64,000 nucleotides of DNA from Hymenobacter baengnokdamensis (GTDB lineage: Bacteria > Bacteroidota > Bacteroidia > Cytophagales > Hymenobacteraceae): the NCBI RefSeq assembly GCF_008728635.1, contig NZ_CP044285.1, positions 1 through 64,000 of the forward strand, in the 5' to 3' direction. Shown here piece after piece: positions 23,865 to 32,756 of the stretch (positions are counted from its first letter, which is position 1; the number at the start of each line of letters is the position of its first letter). The translations under genes and the position numbers were made by a program. The notes beneath the pieces were generated by a model. It saw only the letters and a program-made list of their open reading frames with translations. It was not told the DNA's origin and searched no databases.

Positions 23865-24722
23865 CTACTCCGGCTTTTCCAGCGGCGGCTTGCTCGACGC
23901 GAAGCCGGGTAGGGTAAAGCGTTGGCCCTTGGCCAGCAGGTGCAGGCGCAGGTCGCGGATGGAAAAAACCTCGCCGGGCTGAATCTCAGCGATATTGTTA
24001 TTAGTACACTCGTGGCCATCAAGCACTACCACAATACCATTGCCGATTACCTCCAGCTCTTTGCCTTTGCTAACGAGCACGGCCGTGTCTTCTTCCAGGC
24101 CCAGACCAATGCAGCCCGGATTGGTAGCAATAATCTGCGCCATGCGCACAATGCGGCCCCGAGCAATAAAGTGCGTGTCGATAGCCACATCGCGCAGCAG
24201 CTGCAGGCCGGTGGTAATGTGAATCTCGTCTTTCACAAAGCCGGCATCGTTGCGGCCCTGGTAAATCATAGGTGTGCTCATGGCAGCGGCCCCGGCGCTG
24301 GTGCCCGCTATCACGAACGGCTCGCGCAGGTAGCGCTCGGTAAGGCGCTCAAGTAGCAGCGTGCCGCCGAGCAGCGACGTGAGCCGCAGCTGGTCGCCCC
24401 CCGTAAACATCACGCCATCGGCCCGGTCCAGCATTTCGAGCGCTTCCACGCTATTGGCTTGCTCGCGGCTCTGCACATTGAGCACTTCAACCTGCTTAAC
24501 CCCGAAACCCGTAAACACATCAACGTAGTCCTGCGCCGACTCTTCGGGTATTTCCGAAGCAGTGGGAATGACGACGACAGTATGCTTCTGGTGCAGCTCT
24601 TTTACAAAGCGCTGCAAAATAGATTCCGACGATTGTTCGCTGTCGGAGCCGCCTTTCCCGCGCTGCTCATGGCCACCAATAATGAGCAGCTTGCCTTTGG
24701 GAGCAGGAAATGTAATAGGCAT
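23865..24722 (-). CDS. cphB: Cyanophycinase (peptidase family S51)
   Basis: Serine exopeptidase that cuts cyanophycin, a polymer of aspartate with arginine side chains, into beta-Asp-Arg dipeptides. The 285-residue protein starting at the ATG at 24722 opens with PKGKLLIIGGHEQRG and has DGVMFTGGDQLRLTSLLGG. The nucleophile elbow is VIAGTSAGAAAMS (Ser142), then GLGLEEDTAVLV. The upstream extension of the frame runs antisense to gene debris, so the shorter start is preferred. The usual partners, a dipeptidase and cyanophycin synthetase, are not intact here. Without cphA in the window the substrate could be imported or environmental cyanophycin. Confidence 0.93.
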   Translation of the reverse strand: MPITFPAPKGKLLIIGGHEQRGKGGSDSEQSSESILQRFVKELHQKHTVVVIPTASEIPEESAQDYVDVFTGFGVKQVEVLNVQSREQANSVEALEMLDRADGVMFTGGDQLRLTSLLGGTLLLERLTERYLREPFVIAGTSAGAAAMSTPMIYQGRNDAGFVKDEIHITTGLQLLRDVAIDTHFIARGRIVRMAQIIATNPGCIGLGLEEDTAVLVSKGKELEVIGNGIVVVLDGHECTNNNIAEIQPGEVFSIRDLRLHLLAKGQRFTLPGFASSKPPLEKPE

Positions 24723-24796
24723 GATAAAAAGACAGATTTCAAAAAGGTCGCTGGAACGCAAATTTTGGAGAAGTCCGGCATACGGTATCTGCGGCG

Positions 24797-25005
24797 CTAC
24801 TCTTCCTTCCACATGGCTACTACTGGCTCCCCGTTGCCCACGCGGCCTTTTAGCTTGCCCTCAATACCGCCCGTGCTGGTGGCAACGGCCAGGTTGCCAG
24901 CCTGGTCGAGCGCTACGGCACCCACGGTATCGTGCCCGCCCCGCGCACCTTCCTGCTACACTATTTCCAGCCACTGCCAGCGGGCTTTTGGTAGCTGCCG
25001 GGTCG
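24797..25005 (-). pseudogene. Remnant of plant-type isoaspartyl peptidase/L-asparaginase
   Basis: On the minus strand a frame reads ARWQWLEIV, stop, [18 protein letters not shown], then [20 protein letters not shown] and [14 protein letters not shown] before a stop at 24799. [10 protein letters not shown] with the autocatalytic Thr (codon 24928-24926) and ATSTGG are hallmarks of IaaA-type beta-aspartyl peptidases. The TAG at 24958-24956 falls where relatives appear to have Gln. Everything before about 25005 and all of the beta subunit after WKEE is missing. The intact enzyme would hydrolyse the dipeptides made by the neighbouring cyanophycinase. Confidence 0.8.
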
Positions 25006-25221
25006 TATGGGTCGGTATTTTTCGCTATAGCTATATCATTGGCGCCAGCCAGAGCAGCTACTACTTGAGGCTGAAGCCCGCTTACGTTCTGCTGAAGGCG
25101 AACGAGCATTTGGGGTGCAATCTGCCCGCTTATGCCGGGCGCTGGGGCACCCAGCAAGGCAGTGGCCGGAGTATAGCGCGTAGCCGCCCGGCGCCAGCAG
25201 CGCAAAAAATAGTGTTTTCAT
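25006..25221 (-). pseudogene. Remnant of a secreted SGNH/GDSL hydrolase
   Basis: A start codon and signal-peptide-like MKTLFFALLAPGGYALYSG (from 25221) run into a shifted frame reading GAPAPGISGQIAPQML, then LQPQVVAALAGANDIAIAK and NTDPYDP. GxSGxxxxxML and GANDIA match blocks II and III of SGNH hydrolases. The catalytic Ser block I and the C-terminal Asp-His block are absent, and the sequence switches into the isoaspartyl peptidase frame near 25005. It lies 18 bp downstream of the acyl-CoA ligase stop, so it may still be transcribed with that gene. Confidence 0.6.
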
Positions 25222-25239
25222 TGTTGCTCATTGGTTACA

Positions 25240-26871
25240 TTAGACTTTCAGCTCATAGCCCGCAAAGTCTTTCCGCAGCTGGGTTTTCAACAATTTCCCG
25301 GTGGCGGTGTGGGGCAATTGCGCTACAAACTCCACGGCGTCGGGTCGCCACCAGGGGGCTATTTTGCCATCCAGAAAAGCCAGCAGCTCTTCGCCGCTGA
25401 TATCGTGGCCGGGTTTGCGCACGGCTATCAGCAGCGGGCGCTCGCTCCATTTGGGGTGCGGCACGCCAATGACGGCCGCCTCGGCAATGGCGGGGTGCGC
25501 CACGGCCAGGTTTTCGAGGTCGATGCTGGAAATCCACTCGCCGCCCGACTTTATGACGTCCTTCGAGCGGTCGGTGATATTCATAAAGCCATCGGGGTCG
25601 ATGGTAGCTACGTCGCCGGTACGGAACCAGCCGCTGGCCGTAAGCTGGCCGGGACTTGCCGCGCCGAAGTAGTCGCTGGCGATAAATGGCCCACGCACCA
25701 GCAGGTCGCCGAAGGCTACGCCATCGTGGGGCAGCGGCTGGCCCTCGCCATCCACAATTTCCATATCGACGCCAAAAATAACGCGCCCCTGCTTGATTTT
25801 CAGAAAGAACTGTGCCTCTTCGGGCAAGTCGAGCTGCTTGCCCTTGAGGGTACTCACGGTGCCCAGCGGTGAGGTTTCGCTCATGCCCCAGGCGTGGCGG
25901 ATTTCAACACCCAGCTCTTCATCAAAAGCCCGCAGCAGCGCCGGTGGGCACGAGGCCCCGCCTACTATCATCTTGCGCAGCGTGGAAAACCTGCGGTGCC
26001 CTTCGCGCATGTACGTCAGCAGTCCAAACCAGATGGTGGGCACGCCGGCCGAGAAGGTCACTTTCTCACTTTCAAACAGCTCGTACAAGCTGGCGGCGTC
26101 GAGCGCCGGGCCGGGCAGCACCAGCTTGCAGCCATTAAGCGCCGCCAGGTAGGGCGAGCCCCAGGCATTGACGTGAAACATGGGCACGACGGGCAAAATG
26201 ACGTCGCGCGCGCCGCAGTTGAAGCAGTCGGGCAGCGAAGCCGCGTACGAGTGCAGCAGCGTGGAGCGGTGCGAATACAGCACGCCCTTGGGCTCGTCGG
26301 TAGTGCCGGAGGTGTAGCAGAGCGACGAGGCCGTATTCTCGTCAAAAAATGGCCACTCAAAGTCAGCGCTTTCGGCCGCCAGCAGGCTTTCGTAGCTGGC
26401 CAGGCCCGGCAGCGCCGACCCGGCGGGCAGGTGCTCGTCGCCGGTCATGAGTATCCATTTCTCGACCGTGGGGCAGTGCGGGGCCAGCTTATTGACCAGC
26501 GGCAAAAACGTGAGGTCGAAGAACAGCAGCCGGTCCTGGGCGTGGTTGATGATGTAGACCAGCTGCTCGAAAAACAGCCGGGGGTTGATGGTATGGCATA
26601 CCGCCGCAATGCCCGAGATGCCATAGTACAGCTCGAAGTGCCGGTGGGTATTCCAGGCCAGCGTGCCCACGCGGTCGCCGTTTTGGATGCCCAAGCGCGT
26701 CAGGGCATTGGCCAGCTGCCGGGCCCGCTCGTGGGCGGCGGCGTAGGTGTAGCGGTGCAAGGGGCCCCCTTCGGGCAGGCGCGACACGATTTCGGTATCG
26801 CCGTGCCATTTGGCGGCGTGTTCGATGAGCCCCGCGATGCGCAGGGGCATTTGCATCATGAGTCCGAGCAT
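25240..26871 (-). CDS. Acyl-CoA synthetase / fatty acid-CoA ligase (ANL superfamily)
   Basis: Adenylate-forming enzyme that activates a fatty or aromatic acid with ATP and CoA, 543 residues from the ATG at 26871. Core motifs are visible: A3 [20 protein letters not shown]5 region [14 protein letters not shown]7-A8 [18 protein letters not shown] with [17 protein letters not shown], and the catalytic lysine near the end in [17 protein letters not shown]. The best match by feel is to medium/long-chain fatty acid-CoA ligases of the FadD3/AlkK type. The chain-length preference cannot be read. It lies 73 bp downstream of the GH3 gene on the same strand. Confidence 0.92.
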   Translation of the reverse strand: MLGLMMQMPLRIAGLIEHAAKWHGDTEIVSRLPEGGPLHRYTYAAAHERARQLANALTRLGIQNGDRVGTLAWNTHRHFELYYGISGIAAVCHTINPRLFFEQLVYIINHAQDRLLFFDLTFLPLVNKLAPHCPTVEKWILMTGDEHLPAGSALPGLASYESLLAAESADFEWPFFDENTASSLCYTSGTTDEPKGVLYSHRSTLLHSYAASLPDCFNCGARDVILPVVPMFHVNAWGSPYLAALNGCKLVLPGPALDAASLYELFESEKVTFSAGVPTIWFGLLTYMREGHRRFSTLRKMIVGGASCPPALLRAFDEELGVEIRHAWGMSETSPLGTVSTLKGKQLDLPEEAQFFLKIKQGRVIFGVDMEIVDGEGQPLPHDGVAFGDLLVRGPFIASDYFGAASPGQLTASGWFRTGDVATIDPDGFMNITDRSKDVIKSGGEWISSIDLENLAVAHPAIAEAAVIGVPHPKWSERPLLIAVRKPGHDISGEELLAFLDGKIAPWWRPDAVEFVAQLPHTATGKLLKTQLRKDFAGYELKV

Positions 26872-26944
26872 ATTCGGGGCAGAGTGGGAAGTTGGTGGGC
26901 GGAAGATAGCAGCCGGCCGCCAACAAGCCACTCCCGGTCTTCCC

Positions 26945-29900
26945 CTACAGCACGGCCTGGATGGACGCCTGCTGAATCCGGCCCGCAATATTCAGCTCCT
27001 CCAGCTTCTTGTTGTGGCGCGCTGGATAGCTGCGGTTGGTAAGCACTACTACCACCAACTCTTTTTCCGGGTCAACCCAATAATACGTGCCCGTGGTGCC
27101 CGCCTGCCCCCAGCTGCCCGCCGGGAGGTAATCGGCCAGCAGCTCTTTTTTGAGCAGTTGCTGGCCGCCGTAGCGCCCACCCCAGGCATAGGCCTGCACC
27201 AGCTGCGCCACGTCGTTGGCCGAGCCAAAAAGGCCCGCGTGGCCCGACACGCCGCCCAGCAGCGCCGCCCCTGCATCTTCTACGTAGCCGCGTAGCAGCT
27301 GGCGCCGAAACAGCGAGTCGTAGGCAGTTGGCGCTATGCGGCTCGCCACCGCGTGGTGCAGCGGCTGATAATGCAGGCCGGAGCCTAGCTGTTTATATAG
27401 TGAGTTTTCTATGTACATTTCCAGGGTCGTGCCCGCGCGTCGGCGCACCAGCTCCGGATAGAGGTAAAAAGGTAAATCTGACGCTACCTGGCTCGCCCTG
27501 GCCGTGAGCGGCGCAGCCCCGATTTGCTGCTGTATATAGGCCGGCAGCTGCCGGCGGCCCCACAGCCCACGGGCCACCGGCAGCGGAAACCGCGCCGACG
27601 AATCGGGCCGGAACCAACGCTGCGATAAGGTGCCATCGGGCTTGGCCAGAGCGGACCACAAGGGCAGCGTAGCGGGCAGCCCGGCGCGCTGGCTTAGCAC
27701 GTCGCGCATTTTCAGGCCGGCCTTATCCGTCTTGCGCAATCCCGGGAAAAAATGACCCAGCGTACTATCGGGGCTGAACTTGCCCTGCTCCTGGAGCAGC
27801 ACCAGGGCGGGCGTGGCCGCCAGGGTTTTGGTAAGCTCGGCCAGGTCGTAATAATCGCTGTTCTGCACAGCCCGGGGGCCGGCGGGCCGGGCCGGCGGCC
27901 GGCTGGCCGGGCCTTCGCCCACCCCTGCCGCAGCAGGCTCGCTGCCAACACTGCTACCCAAAGCGGCAGCGTGGCGCGGGCTTAGCGAGGTAGCCCCGTT
28001 GCCTTCAGGATATACCTGATAGCCATAGCTTTTTTGCAGCACTACTACCCCACGCCGGGCTATCAGCACCTGGCTGCCCGGCGTGGCACGGGTGGCCAGG
28101 GCCTGCGCCATGATGCTATCGACCCGTGCCTCCAGGCTCTTGTCCATGCTGGCATCTTCGGGGTTGGCATAGGCCAGGCGCAGCCCGGCTTTGGTACGCA
28201 GGCCAAAGCCGGCGGGCAGACTATTGGTTACCGATACCGGCAGCCGGCCCCGCGCGCCAATGCCGCCAAAAATAAGCTGGGCCGCCAGCTCCTGCGCCTC
28301 GGCGCTTTCCTGGTACGCCATCAGCACGGCGCTGGCCCGGTCAAAGTCGCGCACCCTCGCCGCCGCGTAGGCCGAGCCGAAGATGCTGAGCACCACGCGC
28401 TGGCCAGGCTTACTCAACTCGCGCAGCAGGAGGTTAGCTTCGGGGGCGATGCCAAAATTGGTGGCCGGCAGCCGGCCCAGGCCTTGCAGCGCCACCAGCA
28501 CGACATCGTACGTAAAAAGCCGGGCCCGAATATCCATCAGCTCGTCCATTGTGGGGGCAGCGGGCAGGTGGAAGTGAGCCGCCGCCGCGTCGTAGCGGGC
28601 CACGGCCTGCTGAAAATCGGTGGTATCGGCGGGGCTGCCGCCCAGCACGAGCGTGGCGATGCGCAGGGTATCGAGGCGCTGCAAGGGCAGCACGTTACCC
28701 TGGTTGCGCAGCAGCGTGAGGCTGTGCTCGGTGAGGCGATGGGTTAGGTAGCGGGCGTGCGGCGGGTTGAGGTCGGCAAACAGATTTTGCTCGGCAACGG
28801 GCCGGGCGCGGCGCAGGCCCGCCCACTGCTTGAGCGCCAGCACGCGGCGGCAGCTTTCGTCGATGCGGGCCTGCGAGATGCGCCCGCTATCTACGGCGGC
28901 CAGCACGGCTTTCAGGGCCACGGGCACGTTTTTGCTGAATTCCAGCACGTCGTTGCCGGCCAGCAGCGCTCGCACCTCCGCCTCCCCGGTGGGCGTTTTT
29001 TTGATGACGCCCTGCATATTCATCGCATCCGTAAAAATTACGCCCCGGAAGCCCATCTGCTCGCGCAGCAGGCCCGTTACGATGCGCTTGGATAAGGTGC
29101 TGGGGCCGCGCACGGTATCGAGGGCCGGCACGTCGAGGTGGGCCACCATCATGCCCCCGATACCGTTGGCAATCATGCTTCTGAAGGGTGGCAGCTCGAG
29201 CGAGTCGAGCCGGCCCCGGTCTACGCGCACCAGCGGCAGGGCCAGGTGCGAGTCGGCATCCACGTCGCCGTGGCCGGGAAAGTGCTTGGCTACGGCCAGC
29301 ACGCCAGCATCCTGCATGCCTCTCATATACAGGCGGCTAAGCCGGGCTACCGCGGCCGGGTTTTCGCCCCACGAGCGGAAGCCGATAACGGGGTTGTTCG
29401 GGTTGTTATTGACGTCGACCACGGGCGCAAAATTCACCTGCATACCCAGGCGCTTAAACTGCCGCGCCACCTCGCGGCCCATGTCATAGATGAGCATCGA
29501 GTCGGCCTGCGGCACCGCGCCCAGGCTCATCTGATACGGGAACTTCAGCACGCTGTCCAGGCGCATGCCCGCGCCCCATTCGCCATCCATGGCCACGAGC
29601 AGCGGTACCTGGCTCTGGCCCTGGAAGCGGTTGAGCAGGCGTGTCTGCCGCACCGGGCCGCCCTGAAAATATATCAGGCCGCCAATGCCATACTGCTTTA
29701 TCAGCGTCGAAATCGAATCTTGGTAGATGGCGGGCTTATTAGAATACGCTGCCACCATAAACAGCTGCGCCACCCGCTGCCGGGGCGTCAGCGTGCGCAT
29801 CAGGCTATCGACCCAGGCCGAGTGCAGGTAGCGCAAAAAAGCGGGCTGCTTCCCACCGAAAGCAACTTTGGGGGCAGCAGCAGTTGCTTTTCCGGCAGGA

Positions 29901-29986
29901 TGCCGGGCCGCCGGGTGGTGCTGGGCCAACACCGCCAGCGGGCCGGCCAGCAACAGCAAAAACAGGAAGTATTTTTTGAAAGACAA
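26945..29986 (-). CDS. GH3 beta-N-acetylglucosaminidase fused to a degenerate beta-lactamase-like domain
   Basis: A 1013-residue secreted protein (signal MSFKKYFLFLLLLAGPLAVL, cleavage near AQ). Residues about 60-390 are a NagZ-type GH3 domain with the His/Asp dyad motif KHFPGHGDVDADSH (234-247) and the nucleophile FTDAMNM (Asp320). A GH3 C-terminal alpha/beta domain follows (about 420-600). From about 620 to the end is a class C beta-lactamase-like domain, but the SxxK serine is replaced: DLAELTK has Glu717 before Lys720. The Tyr motif reads VASDLPF (Ala835), and the terminal His-Thr-Gly motif reads WGQAGTTG. An insert rich in Pro, Ala and Gly precedes the first motif. Peptidoglycan turnover is the likely role, with the third domain probably not catalytic. 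Confidence 0.92.
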   Translation of the reverse strand: MSFKKYFLFLLLLAGPLAVLAQHHPAARHPAGKATAAAPKVAFGGKQPAFLRYLHSAWVDSLMRTLTPRQRVAQLFMVAAYSNKPAIYQDSISTLIKQYGIGGLIYFQGGPVRQTRLLNRFQGQSQVPLLVAMDGEWGAGMRLDSVLKFPYQMSLGAVPQADSMLIYDMGREVARQFKRLGMQVNFAPVVDVNNNPNNPVIGFRSWGENPAAVARLSRLYMRGMQDAGVLAVAKHFPGHGDVDADSHLALPLVRVDRGRLDSLELPPFRSMIANGIGGMMVAHLDVPALDTVRGPSTLSKRIVTGLLREQMGFRGVIFTDAMNMQGVIKKTPTGEAEVRALLAGNDVLEFSKNVPVALKAVLAAVDSGRISQARIDESCRRVLALKQWAGLRRARPVAEQNLFADLNPPHARYLTHRLTEHSLTLLRNQGNVLPLQRLDTLRIATLVLGGSPADTTDFQQAVARYDAAAAHFHLPAAPTMDELMDIRARLFTYDVVLVALQGLGRLPATNFGIAPEANLLLRELSKPGQRVVLSIFGSAYAAARVRDFDRASAVLMAYQESAEAQELAAQLIFGGIGARGRLPVSVTNSLPAGFGLRTKAGLRLAYANPEDASMDKSLEARVDSIMAQALATRATPGSQVLIARRGVVVLQKSYGYQVYPEGNGATSLSPRHAAALGSSVGSEPAAAGVGEGPASRPPARPAGPRAVQNSDYYDLAELTKTLAATPALVLLQEQGKFSPDSTLGHFFPGLRKTDKAGLKMRDVLSQRAGLPATLPLWSALAKPDGTLSQRWFRPDSSARFPLPVARGLWGRRQLPAYIQQQIGAAPLTARASQVASDLPFYLYPELVRRRAGTTLEMYIENSLYKQLGSGLHYQPLHHAVASRIAPTAYDSLFRRQLLRGYVEDAGAALLGGVSGHAGLFGSANDVAQLVQAYAWGGRYGGQQLLKKELLADYLPAGSWGQAGTTGTYYWVDPEKELVVVVLTNRSYPARHNKKLEELNIAGRIQQASIQAVL

Positions 29987-30082
29987 GCGAATAGCAGCAA
30001 GGAATGAAGCTGCAAAAGTCGGAATTAATTACAGGGCAAGCTCCAGCTGGCCGCGCCTTGTTTTTTACCGACGAGCCAACGC

Positions 30083-30814
30083 TTACTCTGCAGTTTCCGT
30101 CGGCAGCAGGTCGCAGTACCAGAAACCTGTGGCAAAGGGGTCATCGGGCTCGCGCTCCGCAGTGCCAGCTACCGGCGCGTAGGTGCGGCGCACCAGCGCT
30201 CCTTTCTCAAAAGGCACCGGCGAGCTGAAATACGGGGCATCGAATACAAAGCTGTGGTACTCGCCGTTTTCCCCGCAGGGGTCTACTCCGGGCGGCAGGT
30301 CGCGCAGAAAATTGTGGTCTAGCAGCCGCCCGCAAAAGCTGGCATCGAGCCAGCGCTCGTTCACACAAACGATTATCGCTCGAAATCCCCGGTCAATAAA
30401 CTCGCGCAGCAAGTCGGCCCCGGCCCGCTGCCACAGCGGAAACTCGCCCCGCAGCGGCACCTGCGCCAGCTGCTGCTCACGGTAGGCCCGCAGGTCTTCC
30501 AAGAAGATATCGCCATAAATCGCTGCCGCCACGCCCTGCGCCCGCAAGCCGCCGAGTGTAGCCAGCAGCGCATGCTCGTACTCTTCCATCGAGGGCATTT
30601 CGGGCAGCCGCAGTTGCGTAAGCGGCAGGCCAATGCGCCGGGCCTGCGCTTCGAGCAGGGCTACCCTCACGCCGTGCATCGAAATGCGCTCGTAGTGGGC
30701 ATTAACGCTCGTGAGCAGGTGCGCTACGGTATACGCTGGATTTTGGAGCGCGTAATACAGCGCAAGCGCCGAATCCTTACCGCCGCTCCAGCTCATCAGG
30801 GCTTTTTCGGGCAT
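30083..30814 (-). CDS. Dph6-related ATP pyrophosphatase (adenine nucleotide alpha hydrolase-like)
   Basis: A 243-residue PP-loop ATPase with SGGKDSALALYY at residues 10-21. It continues with AHLLTSVNAHYERISMHGVR and MPSMEEYEHALLATL, as in the MJ0570/Dph6-related family, and near the C-terminus has GENGEYHSFVFDAPYF. In archaea and eukaryotes the family amidates diphthine on EF2. Bacteria lack diphthamide, so the bacterial substrate is unknown. The ATG at 30814 is chosen because the alternative at 30850 lies inside the terminator of the upstream gene. Confidence 0.88.
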   Translation of the reverse strand: MPEKALMSWSGGKDSALALYYALQNPAYTVAHLLTSVNAHYERISMHGVRVALLEAQARRIGLPLTQLRLPEMPSMEEYEHALLATLGGLRAQGVAAAIYGDIFLEDLRAYREQQLAQVPLRGEFPLWQRAGADLLREFIDRGFRAIIVCVNERWLDASFCGRLLDHNFLRDLPPGVDPCGENGEYHSFVFDAPYFSSPVPFEKGALVRRTYAPVAGTAEREPDDPFATGFWYCDLLPTETAE

Positions 30815-30841
30815 GAGCAGCTGCTTTTTAGAGGTATCTGA

Positions 30842-30884
30842 AAAGAGCACATCTGGCTGCCGCGCGCAGCCTGATGTGCTCTTT
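30842..30884 (-). terminator. Terminator after the coiled-coil membrane protein gene
   Basis: A 12-bp stem (AAAGAGCACATC / GATGTGCTCTTT), a single mismatch, then a further 6-bp GGCTGC / GCAGCC stem around a 5-base loop. Read on the minus strand it ends in CTTTT, 28 bp after the stop at 30912. Confidence 0.85.
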
Positions 30885-30911
30885 AAGCGCTTGGCACGCA
30901 GCTATTCAGGG

Positions 30912-31865
30912 CTATTTCAGCGTAAACGTAGCCTTTCCCATCAGGGCACCACCTTCGTACAGCTCTACGGTATGCTGGCCGATTTTGTACTCACCACCCT
31001 TGGCATACACAAAGTTCAGCGCCTGCTTCGAGTTGTCGAATACCACGTCCTGCTTCATGGTGTAGAACGCCTCCTGGCCATCTACCGTGAAAGTGCCGCC
31101 GCCGGTGCTCAGGTTGTACAAGGCCGCGCCATCGGGCTCCAGAATACGCAGGTAGATGGTTTTCGTCTCCTTCGGCGACACATCGTTGCGGGCCAGCGTG
31201 AAGGCCACTTTCACGCGGTCTACGCGCTTGGCCTTAAACTCCTCCTTGTCGTCGTCTTTCTCCTTGTCCTTCTTATTCAGCACGCTTACGTGAATATTAT
31301 CGGCTTGCAGGCGCGAGGCTACCGTCACTTTATCGCTCAGGTCACGGTTGGTTTTTGCAATGGTGCTGATGGTATCGGTGAGCTTATTTTGCCGCTCTTT
31401 AAGAGTAGTGGTTTCGGTATACAGATTTTCGTTCGACTTGCGCAGGTCGGCAATCTGGTCGTCTTTTTTCTTAAGCTGGCTTTCCAGGCTGAGCGCCCGC
31501 TGCTTAAAACGCTGCTGCTCAGCCAGTGAGAACGACCCGGCCTTAAACGAGCGCAGCCGCAGCAAGTCGGCATTAATGCCAGAGATACGGGCTTCGAGCG
31601 AGTCGTTGCTGAGGCCCAGCTTTTGCAGGTCCTGGCTCTGGCGCTCGTAGCTGGCTTTCAGGTCTTCGTATTCTTTTATTTGGGCTTGCAGCTTGGTGTC
31701 TTTGGCTTGCACCTGGGTAGTAAGCTGCTCATTCTCTGTTTTTTTCTGCGAATTCAGGTAAAATAATACCCCATTGATACCTAGCAGCACGAGGACGAGC
31801 GCCACCCACAGGAGAGCGCGGCTATTGTTCTGGCGGGGTTCGGGATATTCCTGTTGTGGCTCCAT
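30912..31865 (-). CDS. Membrane-anchored coiled-coil protein, unknown function
   Basis: A 317-residue protein in three parts: a short Pro/Gln-rich cytoplasmic N-terminus with one transmembrane helix (LLWVALVLVLLGINGVLFYL, about 18-37), a long charged coiled coil (about 40-190), and a C-terminal beta-rich domain from about 205 (RVDRVKVAFTLARNDVSPK) that ends with YKIGQHTVELYEGG. A charged linker (NKKDKEKDDDKEEF) joins the last two. It resembles conserved Bacteroidota envelope proteins without assigned function and may act as a periplasmic spacer or scaffold. It diverges from the methyltransferase gene at 31999. Confidence 0.75.
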   Translation of the reverse strand: MEPQQEYPEPRQNNSRALLWVALVLVLLGINGVLFYLNSQKKTENEQLTTQVQAKDTKLQAQIKEYEDLKASYERQSQDLQKLGLSNDSLEARISGINADLLRLRSFKAGSFSLAEQQRFKQRALSLESQLKKKDDQIADLRKSNENLYTETTTLKERQNKLTDTISTIAKTNRDLSDKVTVASRLQADNIHVSVLNKKDKEKDDDKEEFKAKRVDRVKVAFTLARNDVSPKETKTIYLRILEPDGAALYNLSTGGGTFTVDGQEAFYTMKQDVVFDNSKQALNFVYAKGGEYKIGQHTVELYEGGALMGKATFTLK

Positions 31866-31930
31866 AGAGGGGGGCTGGGGGTAAAGTGGCAGAAAAAAGG
31901 TTGGCAGCCAATGCCCGCCGGGCCGCTACC

Positions 31931-31938
31931 TACCTTTG
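31931..31938 (+). promoter_or_regulatory. Bacteroidota -7 promoter element (TACCTTTG) before the TPMT-like gene
   Basis: TACCTTTG matches TAnnTTTG and lies 61 bp before the ATG at 31999 in the divergent intergenic region. A TTGG at 31901 could be the -33 element, though the spacing is slightly long. Confidence 0.5.
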
Positions 31939-31998
31939 TGGCGGGTAAAAATAGGCGAAATTTCCAGTTGGCTCCGGCCTTCTTTATACTAGGCTCTC

Positions 31999-32610
31999 AT
32001 GCAAACAGTTTTCCCGGCCTTCGACGCGGCCTATTGGCAGGCCCGCTACACTACTGCTGGCCGCGATGGCTGGGATGCCCGCCATGCTACGCCGCCGCTG
32101 CGAGCCTATTTCGACCAACTCGCTGTAAATCAGCAGCCGCGCATCCTTATCCCTGGGGCGGGCCGCGCCTATGAGGCCGAGTACCTACACCGCCTGGGTT
32201 TTCGTCACGTTGTCGTGGCCGATTTTGCCCCCGAGCCGCTGGCCGCGCTGGCCGCCCGCGTACCCGATTTTCCGAAAGAAAACCTCTGGCAAGCCGATTT
32301 CTTCGCCCTCGACCCCGCCGACAAATTCGACCTTATTATCGAGCAAACGTTTTTCTGCGCCCTGAACCCAACCCTGCGGCCAGCCTATGCGCGGCAGTGC
32401 GCCGCCCTGCTGCGGCCGGGCGGTAAGCTGGCCGGGCTCTTATTCGACACTGATTTTCCGAATGCTGCCGAGCCGCCGTTTGGGGGTAGCCGCGCCGAAT
32501 ATGCCGCCTATTTCAAGCCGTATTTCGAGTTTATTCACTTCGAGACGGCGTATAACTCGCTGCCCGCCCGCGCCGGCCGCGAGCTGTTTATTTGCCTGCG
32601 GAAAATGTAA
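31999..32610 (+). CDS. TPMT-like SAM-dependent methyltransferase
   Basis: A 203-residue class I methyltransferase of the thiopurine S-methyltransferase type. Typical segments are FDAAYWQARYTTAGRDGWD at the N-terminus, the SAM site ILIPGAGRAYEAEYLHRLGF, VVADFAPEPLAAL, and DLIIEQTFFCALNPTLRPAY, which replaces the usual methyltransferase motif IV in this family. In bacteria these enzymes methylate thiols, selenium or tellurium compounds, or act in resistance, and the substrate here is not known. It is monocistronic, and a minisatellite-like hairpin element follows directly. Confidence 0.88.
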   Translation: MQTVFPAFDAAYWQARYTTAGRDGWDARHATPPLRAYFDQLAVNQQPRILIPGAGRAYEAEYLHRLGFRHVVVADFAPEPLAALAARVPDFPKENLWQADFFALDPADKFDLIIEQTFFCALNPTLRPAYARQCAALLRPGGKLAGLLFDTDFPNAAEPPFGGSRAEYAAYFKPYFEFIHFETAYNSLPARAGRELFICLRKM

Positions 32611-32746
32611 AAATGTGAGAGATGTGCGAAATGTGCGAAATGTGCGAAATTATTAAATTCTTATATCCGTCTCGCCCTCAAATTTCTCCTATTTTCAAAT
32701 TTTCCACATCTCCCACATTCTCCACATCTCCCACATTCTCCACATT
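32611..32746. repeat. Minisatellite-like hairpin element, copy 1
   Basis: The left part holds three tandem copies of ATGTGCGAA (32622-32648) preceded by a related unit. The right part holds two tandem copies of an 18-bp unit, TCCACATCTCCCACATTC (32703-32720 and 32721-32738), and a partial third. The right arm is roughly the reverse complement of the left, so the element can fold on itself. A second copy with the same layout is at 36931. Confidence 0.75.
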
Positions 32747-32756
32747 ATATTAACCG

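Noticed and set aside
24813..25235. Intact plus-strand gene in the region after cyanophycinase
   Set aside because: The only recognisable protein similarity lies on the minus strand, in broken pieces of two families.
32611..32746. CRISPR-like or phage attachment repeat
   Set aside because: The repeats are short tandem units without spacers, and no integrase or cas gene is near.
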